From Yarrowia lipolytica (taxonomy: Eukaryota > Ascomycota > Dipodascomycetes > Dipodascales), in NCBI RefSeq assembly GCF_001761485.1, contig NC_090773.1:2108001-2172000 (forward strand): DNA of 64,000 bases. Reading direction: 5' to 3'. The notes beneath the pieces were generated by a model. The model did no database searches and had not been told where the DNA came from. It was given only the letters and a program-made list of their open reading frames with translations. Position numbers and translations under genes: made by a program. Below, piece by piece: positions 31,213-41,127 of the stretch; the stretch's first letter is position 1, and each line of letters opens with the position of its first letter.

Positions 31213-32862
31213 CTACTGACACACACTCAGAGCCTTCTCAAACACCCTAATCAACTCCTCCTTGGGCTCCAGACCCACACTGATCCGCACCAGGTTTCTA
31301 TCCACTCCAAAGCTTTCGACAAAGTCCAGCTCTCCGTAGTGAGCCAGAATGGCGTAGGGACACGTGAGGGTGAAGTTTGTGCCCAGCGAAGGACCCTTGG
31401 CAGTCTGAAGAGTGTCAAAAAACCGCTTGGCTGAGTCCTCGTCGTTCAAAACAATCGACACGAGTCCTCCATAACCTCCATTCTCCGTCTTGATGGCCTC
31501 ATAGTGATGCTTGGAAGGCGCAGTCTTGGGGTAAAACACCTTCTTAACAAGAGGCGACTTTTCCAACAACTCAACCACAGCCTCGGCGTTTTGGTTAATG
31601 TGGCTGTTTCGTTCGGCAAAGTCTCGTGAGTTTCGCTCCAGGTAAATGGCGTCTTCGCCCCAAACTGTGTCTTCATATTGGTGTTCGAGAGTCTCCTGGA
31701 ACTTGGAGTACCATGGAGACTTTGAATTCAGCACGACACAGCCTCCCATGACGTTGGAATCGCCAGAAAAGACCTTTGTGAGCGAACTAGCAACCACGTC
31801 GGCGTAGTCGTGCACATCAATGTTCAACATGTTGCCCACAGTGTCGTCGACAATAATGGCAAAATTGTACTTATCAGCAAGAGCTCTGAGTCGTTTGAGG
31901 TCAGGAGTCTTGAGTAGAGGGTTGCTGGGCACCTCGCAGAACAAGGCCAAGATCTTCTCTTCCTTGCACAGTCTCTCCACCTCGTCAATATCGACATCTT
32001 CTCCATTGCCCAGAAAATGAACACCAGGGCCGAATTTTCGCAGGATATTGAGAGTGTCGACGTACGGGAATCCGAAGCAGATTGATTTGTGGTCGCCAGC
32101 GATCTCCAGTATCGCTCTATGGGCTGAAAAGATGGCGGTCATGCCGGTGGGGTACAGGAACACGTCATTCTGCGAGCAGTGTTTGATCTGGCTAGAGATT
32201 CGCTTTTGTAGAGCCTCCTTGGCCTCTGCGGCGAACTTGCCGTCCAGATTTCGGCCGAAACGCTCCTCCACAAATGTCTGCATCTCGGCGGATTCTGAGA
32301 TAGGCTTAGCGGACACTTTTTCTTCGAATTTGGAGCCATGGAAGGCGTTGTAGTCCTTCACGTGGCCATCCGTTTTGGGGATCACCGAGAACTCCTCCAA
32401 GCAGAACTCTCCGAGTCGCGAAGAGATACCCTCGCCTGTGTGCTGCCAGTACTGCTTGCAGATGGGCTTGAGGGCAACAGGAACAAAAACAAAGACGATT
32501 GTCACCGGCGGCACGCCCTCATCATTGTGCGGGGTTGTCAGTTGCATGATCCGGATCTTTTTGTGGTCACTTCGAGCTCGCACGAAATCTCGACATCGTT
32601 TGGCAATCTCAAAAGTGGGAAAGGCCCAGGCACATTCTCCTGGACGGCCGTAGCGTTGCTCGGCCCAGGCGCAAAGTTCTTGGATCCGCGAATGCACAAA
32701 AAATCGGGGGTAGCCCGAGCTCATCTTCTGGACCACCCAGTCCTCGCCCTCTTCGTAGGCAACGGTGGCTTCCCAGGTCGGTAGAGTGACGGAAACGGCA
32801 TGTGGCGTGTTTTCGGGGATGGGGCAGCCCACCTCGGTCGGTGGCAGAATCGAAAATCCCAT
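31213..32862 (-). CDS. STR2: Cystathionine gamma-synthase-like PLP enzyme (Str2 family)
   Basis: The 549-residue PLP-dependent trans-sulfuration enzyme makes cystathionine from cysteine and an activated homoserine. It has the fungal-specific N-terminal domain seen in Str2, YLL058W and YML082W, beginning IPENTPHAVSVTLPTWEATV and including GYPRFFVH. The fold-type I domain follows. The cofactor Lys sits in SSLTKVFSGDSNVMGG, preceded by the Asp of IIVDDTVGN, which contacts the pyridine nitrogen. The C-terminal LVRISVGLEP motif is typical. It cannot be told from sequence alone whether it is the Str2 orthologue or one of its two yeast paralogues. First in-frame ATG used. Confidence 0.88.
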   Translation of the reverse strand: MGFSILPPTEVGCPIPENTPHAVSVTLPTWEATVAYEEGEDWVVQKMSSGYPRFFVHSRIQELCAWAEQRYGRPGECAWAFPTFEIAKRCRDFVRARSDHKKIRIMQLTTPHNDEGVPPVTIVFVFVPVALKPICKQYWQHTGEGISSRLGEFCLEEFSVIPKTDGHVKDYNAFHGSKFEEKVSAKPISESAEMQTFVEERFGRNLDGKFAAEAKEALQKRISSQIKHCSQNDVFLYPTGMTAIFSAHRAILEIAGDHKSICFGFPYVDTLNILRKFGPGVHFLGNGEDVDIDEVERLCKEEKILALFCEVPSNPLLKTPDLKRLRALADKYNFAIIVDDTVGNMLNIDVHDYADVVASSLTKVFSGDSNVMGGCVVLNSKSPWYSKFQETLEHQYEDTVWGEDAIYLERNSRDFAERNSHINQNAEAVVELLEKSPLVKKVFYPKTAPSKHHYEAIKTENGGYGGLVSIVLNDEDSAKRFFDTLQTAKGPSLGTNFTLTCPYAILAHYGELDFVESFGVDRNLVRISVGLEPKEELIRVFEKALSVCQ

Positions 32863-34472
32863 TTGGTTGAGCGGTTCGAAACGGGTATGAGATGGCAGCT
32901 AGACGAAGGATTACTCACATGGAGGAGGACTTTACACATGTGACTAAAAGAGTCAATCAAGCTTATACTTTGACTCGGGGAAGGCGAATTTGGAGGACGT
33001 CTCCAGCGACGAATGTGGAGTAGGCAGACCAAATGTGACAACGGAAGTCAATCCGCCTCGTCGAGACGGTCTGATTCCGACTTTCCGCTCATCGTTGCGA
33101 CCCCTCCTTGTGCTGAAAGATGGATCCGATAGAGTTTAATGAAAAATAATGATAAGCGGCTGGAGAGTTTGATGAGGGTGGAGAAACTGGAACAGGGCCA
33201 TTGGAGGGGGTGTTTTGGAGGTGCTGATTCGGTTTCTGGAGTCGGTGAGGGAGTATTTCGTCGACGCACTAGCTCGAGTATCTTGAATCATGCAGTACGG
33301 GGTCGAACTTCGTCTTTGCGCCCCTTGCTCTCTCAGTTTTGGTCCGATTTCAGATCTGAGTAATGCGATCTGCTTCTCTAGTGGCGCTTCACAATCTGGT
33401 ATTGCCCACTAACCAAATTATATTGCCGTCGTCGAAATACTGACCCCCTTCGCTAATGCACATGCACATGAGCCGGGGTTGCATTGTCCACGCTACAACA
33501 TGTAGGCAGGGTCACGTGATAAGATGGGTCGTCATTTGGGAGGGTGGAGAGAGGTCAAGTGGACCAAACTAAAATGGCGAGATATCGCTGGATAAAGGCG
33601 GATTGGAATTTATATATACATGGACGAATTCCAGGGACGTTTCTGACTCGGGTGATATGGTGTAAGTTGGGGTTCACGCGGCCAGTCGCCACTTTTCTGT
33701 GCTTGTTGGACACACCTTCTTCGACCCCCCCAGCTATGCAGGCAAGTTGTTCATAAAACGGCATTAAAAAGTGATTGGACCAACAATAACCAACAATAAC
33801 CACGTCATTACATTTCTAATCTCATCCTGACTCGATTGGTATAACTCCCTATGTTTCTGGCGTCTCTTGTGTTCGTTTGAGACACATTCTCCCACCTTCA
33901 TACTCGGCAAAAATACCAGCAAAGGCCTGAACTTTTGGTCAGACATAGCTGCACCTTAATCCAGCATACCGTACGATTCCTGTGGATCTCCTGCGCACGA
34001 ATATCAAGTCTATCTGGAGGTTGCTTGAATGCAGCAAAATCTGCGGTATTTTGGGGACTAAACAGGCGAAAAGTACGTGATTTTGAAAGTAGAAAAGAAC
34101 CAAGAGATTTTTTTCGCATGGCTGACTCGTCTATGACTCTTTGTTTCCTCCCACATTGCCTCTATCGCAAGCTACATCCTGTCCAGGTGACGTCATTTGC
34201 TCGGTTGTTTACAACTCTATAAAGTTGATACGTGTAAACCCCAAGTATGCGGTGATACATGGACATACGCTCCAGCATCATGACCACAAAAGCAATTGCA
34301 AAACTGTTGCCACCGACGGACTAGCCATCCCCCAATTACCCTACCTGTCTCTCTTCCGCGCCCCAGCCGGACCCGGATGTCATTATAATCGGGTTACCCT
34401 ACTGCATGTCCGCAGTACCCTGTGACAATCTCCAGCTGCTATATCTACCACAACCTCCACTGTCTCACCGTC
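32863..34472. other. Divergent promoter region STR2-like / MNS1
   Basis: 1.6 kb without a credible gene. Likely shared upstream DNA of two divergent genes. Confidence 0.55.
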
Positions 34473-36362
34473 ATGAGCTTCAACATTCCCAAAACCACGC
34501 CGAATTTCTCAGCCAAAGCGCGGAAACTCGAAGATCAACTGTGGCAAGCTAGTGGGCTCGAAAAATCTAAGGACTCCACGTTGCCGCTATACAAAGACAA
34601 GCCGTATGGAGAGGGGTTTGTGGCCCGGACCACCTCTGGCCGCCGAAGACGCAACATCATCTACGGAGTGGTGGTAGGTCTTCTGTTCTGGGCGATCTAC
34701 ACCTTCTCGCGCTCCCTGGACGGAAATGTGTCTCTGAAGGACGGAATCAAGGACTATGAGTTCAAGGGATGGAAGGGACGAGGCAAGCCCAAAACCAATT
34801 GGGTAGCGGAACAGAATGCCGTGAAGCAGGCCTTTGTCGACAGTTGGAACGGCTATCACAAGTACGCCTGGGGCAAGGATGTGTACAAGCCCCAGACCAA
34901 GACTGGCAAGAACATGGGACCCAAGCCTCTGGGCTGGTTCATTGTGGACTCTCTGGACTCTCTGATGCTCATGGGGCTGGAGAAGGAACTGGCTGAAGCT
35001 CGATACTGGGTCGACAAGGATCTGGACTACAACATAGACTACGAAGTCAACACTTTTGAGACGACAATTCGGATGCTGGGAGGTCTGCTTTCGGCACACT
35101 ACCTCTCCAAGGACGACTTGTACCTTGACAAGGCTGTGAATCTTGGAAACCGACTTCTAGGTGCCTTTGACAGCGAATCTGGAGTGCCTTATGCTTCTGT
35201 CAACCTCAAGACCCGAAAGGGAGTCAAAAGTCACGCAGATGGAGGAGCTTCCAGTACCGCCGAGGCGGCCACTGTCCAACTGGAGTTCAAGTACCTCTCC
35301 AAACTCACCGGAGAGGCTCTGTACTGGGAGACTGCTGAGAAGGTGATGAAGGTTATGGAGGCTAACAAGGCTGAGGAGGGTCTGGTTCCCATTTTCATCC
35401 AGCCGGATACTGGCAAGTTCCAGGGCAACCAGATTCGGCTCGGCTCGCGCGGCGACTCGTACTACGAGTATCTCATCAAGCAATATCTGCAGACCGAAAA
35501 GCGGGAGGAAATCTACCGAGACATGTACGAGGAGGCTGTGGACGGAATCAAGCACCATATGGTGAAACAGAGCGTCCCTGGCGATCTGGCGTTCATTGGC
35601 GAGCTTGACCGGGGTATTAGTGGCCCCTTCTCCACCAAAATGGACCATCTGGTCTGTTTTGCAGGCGGTATGTTTGCTCTGGGTGCCACCGAAGGATACA
35701 CTCAAAAGGAGGTGGAGCGATCTGAGTCGTGGACTCAGACCCGACAGGTGAACCTGAGACTTGGAGTTGAGCTCACTCGAACCTGTTACGAAATGTACCA
35801 CCAGACTGTCACCGGTCTGTCTCCTGAAATCGTTTTCTTCAACGACCACAACACTCTCAGCAAGGACTTTTCTGTCAAGCCCCAGGACGCCCATAACCTG
35901 CAGCGTCCCGAGACAGTTGAGTCGCTCTTCTACCTCTGGCGAATCACCCGAAACCCCATCTATCGAGAATGGGGCTGGGAGATTTTCCAGGCGTTCCAAA
36001 AGTACACCAAGGTTCCTGGAGACGCCGGTTACGACTCCATCAACAACGTCGAGTCGACAGAGCCATCTTGGAGAAACAATATGGAGTCCTTCTGGCTGTC
36101 CGAAACCCTCAAGTACCTGTACCTGCTGTTTGACGACTCCAAGGAGGAGGTGCTGCCTCTTACCGATATTGTCTTCAACACCGAGGCTCATCCCTTCCCC
36201 AAGTTTGATATGGAGCCTCTGTTTACCACTGGTTGGACTCGAGCTCCTGTGCAGGCTGCCAAGAAGGAGCCCCAGGTGGAGCAGAAAGTGGAGAAGATTC
36301 CTGACGAGCCTGCCGCGGAGTTTAAGCCTGCGCAGGTTCCTGCTGATCCTATTAGGGGTTGA
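34473..36362 (+). CDS. MNS1: ER mannosyl-oligosaccharide 1,2-alpha-mannosidase (GH47)
   Basis: Trims one alpha-1,2-mannose from Man9GlcNAc2 on N-glycoproteins in the ER. The 629-residue type II membrane protein has a cytosolic tail ending RRR, a transmembrane anchor at about 60-80 (NIIYGVVVGLLFWAIYTFS) and a lumenal GH47 domain. Conserved segments include DSLDSLMLMGL, EVNTFETTIRMLGGLL with a catalytic acid, HADGGASSTAEAATVQLEFK, and NNMESFWLSETLKYLYLLF. The conserved disulfide cysteines appear in HLVCFAGGM and ELTRTCYEMY. A C-terminal extension of about 40 residues rich in Lys/Glu/Pro follows the catalytic domain and is unusual. The start is the first ATG; the frame upstream opens only with a GTG. 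Confidence 0.93.
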   Translation: MSFNIPKTTPNFSAKARKLEDQLWQASGLEKSKDSTLPLYKDKPYGEGFVARTTSGRRRRNIIYGVVVGLLFWAIYTFSRSLDGNVSLKDGIKDYEFKGWKGRGKPKTNWVAEQNAVKQAFVDSWNGYHKYAWGKDVYKPQTKTGKNMGPKPLGWFIVDSLDSLMLMGLEKELAEARYWVDKDLDYNIDYEVNTFETTIRMLGGLLSAHYLSKDDLYLDKAVNLGNRLLGAFDSESGVPYASVNLKTRKGVKSHADGGASSTAEAATVQLEFKYLSKLTGEALYWETAEKVMKVMEANKAEEGLVPIFIQPDTGKFQGNQIRLGSRGDSYYEYLIKQYLQTEKREEIYRDMYEEAVDGIKHHMVKQSVPGDLAFIGELDRGISGPFSTKMDHLVCFAGGMFALGATEGYTQKEVERSESWTQTRQVNLRLGVELTRTCYEMYHQTVTGLSPEIVFFNDHNTLSKDFSVKPQDAHNLQRPETVESLFYLWRITRNPIYREWGWEIFQAFQKYTKVPGDAGYDSINNVESTEPSWRNNMESFWLSETLKYLYLLFDDSKEEVLPLTDIVFNTEAHPFPKFDMEPLFTTGWTRAPVQAAKKEPQVEQKVEKIPDEPAAEFKPAQVPADPIRG

Positions 36363-36736
36363 ACACGTTTGAACACTGTGAAAATGTGAACATCGAATAG
36401 AGCATCTCCACCCGACAAGGTGTGCTCCGATTGAGCAGCCTCACTCACTATGGACAGCTACACTCCATCCTGAGCATCGCACTTTCCCCTAAGTAGCTGT
36501 ACTCGACCCAATATAGTCGGTGCGGCTGCAGTATATAAAGCAGCTGTGCCAGCGTAGAGCTTGGCTGAGCTGTAAAGTATTTTTATTTCTGAATTTTGTA
36601 AGTAACATGAGTGCTATGAGTGTGCGTGATATGATTAGAACCGTCTCATCATAACATCAACTAGAGCCATATACAGGGACATGATAGAAATACTTGTACT
36701 AATAGATAGCGGTACAGTCGGACCAATAGTTCACCC
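36363..36736. other. Convergent intergenic region
   Basis: 374 bp between the 3' ends of MNS1 and the M20 peptidase gene. Contains a TATATAA near 36532, with no gene to use it. Nothing else seen. Confidence 0.55.
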
Positions 36737-37855
36737 TCAAAGAGCCAAGTGGATCAGCTTCTTGTAGCCCTCGACACTGGCCTTCAAATCTTCAATGGAG
36801 ACAAACTCGTCAGGAGCATGGGCCACGTGGATGGATCCGGGGCCATAGAGGTACTTCTTGAAGTCTCCTGTGAGGTAGGGAACGTCTGTAGAGTAAGCCA
36901 GGACGATGGTTTCAAAGCCGTCGACCTTGTAGTCCAACAGCTGGGGAGGTCGCGAATCGAACGTGAAAGTGAGGTGCTCGTACTTTTCAAGCACAGAAGT
37001 GACGACTTTTCGAACGTCGTCCTCATCAGCCGCAATTCGAATAGTCACCACGGCACTGGCATCTGCAGGCACAATGTTGGCAGCAATACCTCCATGCATT
37101 TGTCCAATGTTCAGGGTGGAGGGCCCCAAAAGAGGCGATTTGGGCAGCGTAGAGTGGCTCAGTTCGTACAGAGCATCAACCAGAATCTCATTGGCCGATA
37201 TTCCAAGCTCGGGGTAACCACTGTGGGAAGCCTTACCCTTGACAGTGATTCGAATAGTACCAAACCCCTTATGTCCCACGCCCAGTTTGAGCTCTGTGGG
37301 CTCGCCGAAAATGGCCGCGTTCCATTGCTTCTTCAGCAGGTCATTGACAATTCGCATACCTCCGTTTCCACTAATCTCTTCTCCCACAACGTACAGCAAA
37401 GCCACGTCTTCGGGGTTGATGTCTCCACTTTCAAGGAGTTCTTCCACGGCGGTAATCTGAGAAGCAACGCAGGATTTGGCATCAACTGCACCTCTGCCGT
37501 AGATTCGGTTGCCCTTGACACTGTAGGGGATGTAAGGGGGCACGGTATCAATATGGGAGGTCAGCAGCACCTTGCTAGTGTCTTTGTCGCCCTTGTATGC
37601 GTAGATATTGGGTCGCTCTTTTTCACCCAGCAGTTCCACGCTGTAATTGAGGCTCCTCAGATGCTCGGCCAGAAACGCCGAGACATGGGACTCGTTCAAG
37701 GAGATACTGGGGATCTCAATGAGTTGTCGATGGAGCTTGAGCAGCGCAGAGTCGTGGTGTTGAGAAACCTGCACGTCGTCGGGAATGGCAAGAATCTGCT
37801 GGTCGGCCACAGCAGCCGCAGAGAGGCCGAGGAAGAAGACGGAGCTGAGTTTCAT
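36737..37855 (-). CDS. Secreted M20-family metallopeptidase (ArgE/DapE/ACY1-like)
   Basis: The 372-residue protein has a signal peptide (MKLSSVFFLGLSAAAVA) and a di-zinc M20 exopeptidase or deacylase domain. Metal ligands and catalytic residues are visible: His and Asp in TSHIDTVPP, bridging Asp in YGRGAVDAKS, Glu-Glu in VVGEEISGNGG, Glu in FGEPTELKLG, and the last His in HVAHAPDEF. The lid domain has SHSGYPELG. Most ArgE/DapE enzymes are cytosolic; the signal peptide implies a secreted or vacuolar peptidase or aminoacylase. Substrate cannot be read. The start is the second possible Met, the first true ATG. Confidence 0.9.
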   Translation of the reverse strand: MKLSSVFFLGLSAAAVADQQILAIPDDVQVSQHHDSALLKLHRQLIEIPSISLNESHVSAFLAEHLRSLNYSVELLGEKERPNIYAYKGDKDTSKVLLTSHIDTVPPYIPYSVKGNRIYGRGAVDAKSCVASQITAVEELLESGDINPEDVALLYVVGEEISGNGGMRIVNDLLKKQWNAAIFGEPTELKLGVGHKGFGTIRITVKGKASHSGYPELGISANEILVDALYELSHSTLPKSPLLGPSTLNIGQMHGGIAANIVPADASAVVTIRIAADEDDVRKVVTSVLEKYEHLTFTFDSRPPQLLDYKVDGFETIVLAYSTDVPYLTGDFKKYLYGPGSIHVAHAPDEFVSIEDLKASVEGYKKLIHLAL

Positions 37856-38420
37856 CGTCAACTGATGTCAGGGGATGTAGATGAAGTTGGCAGTCTGGAC
37901 CGTGTATGGCACTTGTAGCGGGGATAAGGTTTGTATATAAGGTTTGGCAAAAATCGAGTCCCACGGAGTTGTCTCATAGTGGCCCAGGAACTAGTCGTCT
38001 TGATTCAAAAAATTTACTGTAGTCTTGGGACCAAAGGTTCTATTCAAATTCCAAAAATCATCCCGATCTGACCCTTCTAGGGTCACCTTGCGTCAACATG
38101 TTGTGCCGAGGTCGATGAAACCTTATCCCGCTTAATCTACGGCGTTCCCGATTGGGGCATCCAGTCCCAACCGATAAGACGGCACTGAGTCAGAACTAGC
38201 GAAGTTGACGGAGAAGGCAGATTTGGTAGGCGCCGACTGGTTAAGAGTGTTTATCGAGGCTGGTTTAATGGCCCGGGGCTTTTCGCCTCTGGATTTGAGT
38301 GGCATTGGCGCATCTACTTGGGTAACAGATTATGAGCCTTGTGTGAAGATGAGGGAATGTGACTCAAGTGACTCTCGGCGTGCATAATTACTCTGCATCA
38401 GTGATCTATATTCTTGCGAC
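37856..38420. other. Divergent promoter region M20 peptidase / CTO1
   Basis: 565 bp with TATATAA close to the peptidase gene on the minus strand (about 37933-37940). No gene seen. Confidence 0.55.
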
Positions 38421-39221
38421 ATGCTCAGATCACTGCGACCGATACGAAAAATGAAGTACACGTTTATGACCGATTTCGACGACACCATGACTGCCGGAGA
38501 CACCCTGGCGTTGTTATCCGAGTGCGCCTATTCGATCAAGCCCGGGTTCAAGCCCCATTGGACGTATTTCGGGTCGGCATACATGGAGGATTACACGGCT
38601 TTCAAGCGGGATTTTGGGCCCATCGACTCGCTGGAAAAGCGTCTGGAGTTCCAGAAGCAGCTCAAACCGTTTGAAATGGCGTCGGTTCATCGTGTGGAGA
38701 AGTCAGATCTGTATCTGGGGGTGACGGAGACTGGAATCAGAGATCAGGCCCACAAGGTGGAATTCAAGGGCGGTTGGTGGGAATTTGCACGCAAACTGGA
38801 GACGCCAATTCATGTTATTTCAGTTAATTGGAGCGACGAGTTCATTCGCGAAACCTTTCGTGTCCACAATGTGACTCCGGGGGGAATTATGGCCAACAAG
38901 GTGTACATGGATGAACTGGGTCGGGGTACGGGAAAGCTCAGCAGTGACGAATCTCCAGGAATCCGAACGTCAGACGATAAATTACAGTGTCTTAAACGAG
39001 TAATGAGTGCGCAGACCCACCAGACCAAGTCTGTGTACTGTGGAGACTCTTCTACTGATCTTGCAGCATTGTTGGAAGCCGATATCGGGCTGATTATTGG
39101 TAATGAAGCTACCGCAGAGCTTCTGGACAAGTACGGACAGGAGGTGAAGCGGGACGCAAAGACTTTAGATCGAGGTCTGTATTATTACGATGATTGGACA
39201 GAGGTCCCTCTGTTGGAGTGA
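38421..39221 (+). CDS. CTO1: HAD-family phosphatase-like protein, Cto1 homologue
   Basis: The 266-residue haloacid-dehalogenase-fold protein is similar to S. cerevisiae YCR015C/Cto1, linked to cold tolerance. Motif I is TDFDDTMT (nucleophile Asp and acid Asp). The segment HVISVNWSDEFIRE corresponds to motif II, and YCGDSSTDLAALL is motif IV with the Mg-binding Asp. It therefore should be an active phosphatase on a small metabolite; the substrate is unknown. The first ATG is at 38421. A second in-frame ATG at 38451 starts directly before the domain (MKYTFMTDFDD) and matches the usual length better, so either may be used. Confidence 0.85.
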   Translation: MLRSLRPIRKMKYTFMTDFDDTMTAGDTLALLSECAYSIKPGFKPHWTYFGSAYMEDYTAFKRDFGPIDSLEKRLEFQKQLKPFEMASVHRVEKSDLYLGVTETGIRDQAHKVEFKGGWWEFARKLETPIHVISVNWSDEFIRETFRVHNVTPGGIMANKVYMDELGRGTGKLSSDESPGIRTSDDKLQCLKRVMSAQTHQTKSVYCGDSSTDLAALLEADIGLIIGNEATAELLDKYGQEVKRDAKTLDRGLYYYDDWTEVPLLE

Positions 39222-39619
39222 ATATCAAGACGGGGTTACAAGGGTGGCAGTGGTGTAGACAACGACATATTCCGATATTTATAGTCAAGGAGACAAATTT
39301 GAACTATCTCGATGGGGCCTGGTTTTACCCGTTTGTGTCTTATACGGAGCAATCAAGCACTCACTATGCCCCTCCATTAATGGTCTTTTAGAGCAAATTC
39401 TTGTCACCTCATATATTCGGAAAATGCATTCCTGGGGAATCGAACGCACATGCACTCTTTCGCCCCCAGCATAAACTCTAAACCGCTCGGAGTTTGATTC
39501 TCCCACTTCCGGGTAACTCGGTCCAGCCAATAGGAGGCGCACACCACCTCGAAAACCAACTCGCTACATTTTGCTTTGCACAAACACGTCAAGACCCTTT
39601 GGTTGAACATCACACAAAA
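39222..39619. other. Intergenic region CTO1-ATP18
   Basis: About 400 bp, the ATP18 promoter. Contains a short inverted CTGGGG/CCCCAG pair enclosing a TTCGATT on the minus strand that resembles a tRNA T arm but does not fold as one. Confidence 0.5.
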
Positions 39620-40472
39620 ATGGCTTTTGGAATTCGACGAGCTTACCCCACCCCTATTGGTGAGTATGAGTGGAGAGGAGAAGGAGATGAGAACGGTGGT
39701 AGCACTTTGTGTTCTTTTCTTTGAGACAGCGCCTACAATGAATGACTTGTGGTGGTGTTGTGTGGTGTCTTGAAGACGAAGTTGAAGACACAGAACATGG
39801 CCATACCGCAATTGAAACCAATACTAACCATAGTCAAGCCCCTCTGGCCCTACGCCGTTGGTGGTGAGTATTAATTGAGCAGTAGCTGTTGAATTGAGCT
39901 ACCTGAACAGAAGAGATGGATGGAGTCAGATACACGACACAAGCGACGAGAACCACGGAGAGTCATGGTGTGACACGACAATGACAAAGTGAATGGATGA
40001 CATGACAGAAGGATTGAGATTGTGGAGAGGTGGAGGAGAGCTGAATTGGGTGGTTGACAATGGAGTGACGTGTAGTGAGCTGTGGTGGAATGGTGTTGGC
40101 GATTGAGGGCTTTGCCTTTGAGTGTCACCGGATTCTTTGCAATGTCTACAAACTACATTGAGCATTACATGTCCACCTAATCTTGTCGTTGCCAATTCAG
40201 TGCCATTTCCCTTGCCCTTGTGACGTCCAAGACATTTTTCAGCCACCTGAACGTGCAGCGTTTTACTTTGTTTGTCTCTGTGCGTGCCTGTCATGGTTTG
40301 TGTGCTAAACGTGCACTATGGCACCCGCCGCGCTCAATCACTTACTAACGCAGGTGTCATTACCTTCTTCCTCTTCGCCAAGGCTGCCAACGCCTCCATG
40401 AACACTGAGGAGTTCATCAACGACCCCCGAAACCCCCGATTTAAGGCCGGTGGTGTCAAGGAGGAGCACTAA
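39620..40472 (+). CDS. ATP18: ATP synthase subunit j/i (Atp18), two introns
   Basis: Small subunit of the membrane sector of mitochondrial F1Fo-ATP synthase. Not open in one frame. I infer exons 39620-39659, 39834-39863 and 40354-40472, giving 62 residues. Both donors are GTGAGT and both acceptors follow TACTAAC by a few bases (TACTAACCATAG, TACTAACGCAG), which is the Yarrowia pattern. The spliced protein begins MAFGIRRAYPTPI, continues VKPLWPYAVGGVITFFLF as the membrane helix, and ends with ASMNTEEFINDPRNPRF plus a short tail. The NTxEFINDPRNPRF block is nearly identical to yeast Atp18, which confirms the model. The second intron (490 nt) is more than twice the coding length. Confidence 0.93.
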
Positions 40473-41127
40473 GTTTTACGATAGATTGATGAATACATGC
40501 CCTTGATATGATGGATCATGAGCGAAGCGAATGATCAGGAATTGGGAGAGATGCGGTGTAGAGTGTTCTGTAGAAAGATCTAAGAGCTGGTACAGCTACT
40601 AGTGCTGAAGTAATCGCCGCGTATTCTGCAGGTTCGAGTACATTCAGTATGAGAATAATAAACTGCAAGTATCTACAAGTATCTGTATGACGATGTGACC
40701 CCGGCCCCGTCAACGCAGACCCGGCGATATTTATAAGTCGACATTATAAGTCGACAGTCGCATTTGATAGAATGATTTTCAGAGTACATAGATTGATTTT
40801 GTCAGCTTGTATCTTCTGATTGCATTGGTGATATGGAGACTCTCTTGGGTTCAAATTTTGCGTCTCCGAGATTATGATGTCAAAATGGGATTTGCATATC
40901 AAAGGAGGACTTGTCCAGAAGAAGACCATGAGTGTCCAATCTGAAAGTCGTCAGGAATTGTCGGAGTGAATTCAACTGACAGTGACCGTGGATTTTGCGG
41001 TACTTTTACTTGTACTTTTACTTGTACTTTACAAGAGTGTGTTTCAGAGACCAGGCCTGTACAAGTTCGAGGGAGCCAACAGATTAGTTCATGGATCACG
41101 AAGAGTGACATTTTTCACTCAGGGCAG
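40473..41127. other. Intergenic region ATP18 / F-box gene (convergent)
   Basis: 655 bp with repeated CTTGTACTTTTA-type sequence at about 41002-41032 and several TACAAGTA-like motifs. No gene seen. Confidence 0.55.

Noticed and set aside
36749-37918. 389-codon antisense frame over the M20 peptidase
   Set aside because: Longer than the real gene, but it has no family signature, whereas the opposite frame carries every metal ligand of M20.
39428-39470. Minus-strand T-arm-like sequence with CTGGGG/CCCCAG ends
   Set aside because: T stem mispairs and there is no anticodon or D arm.
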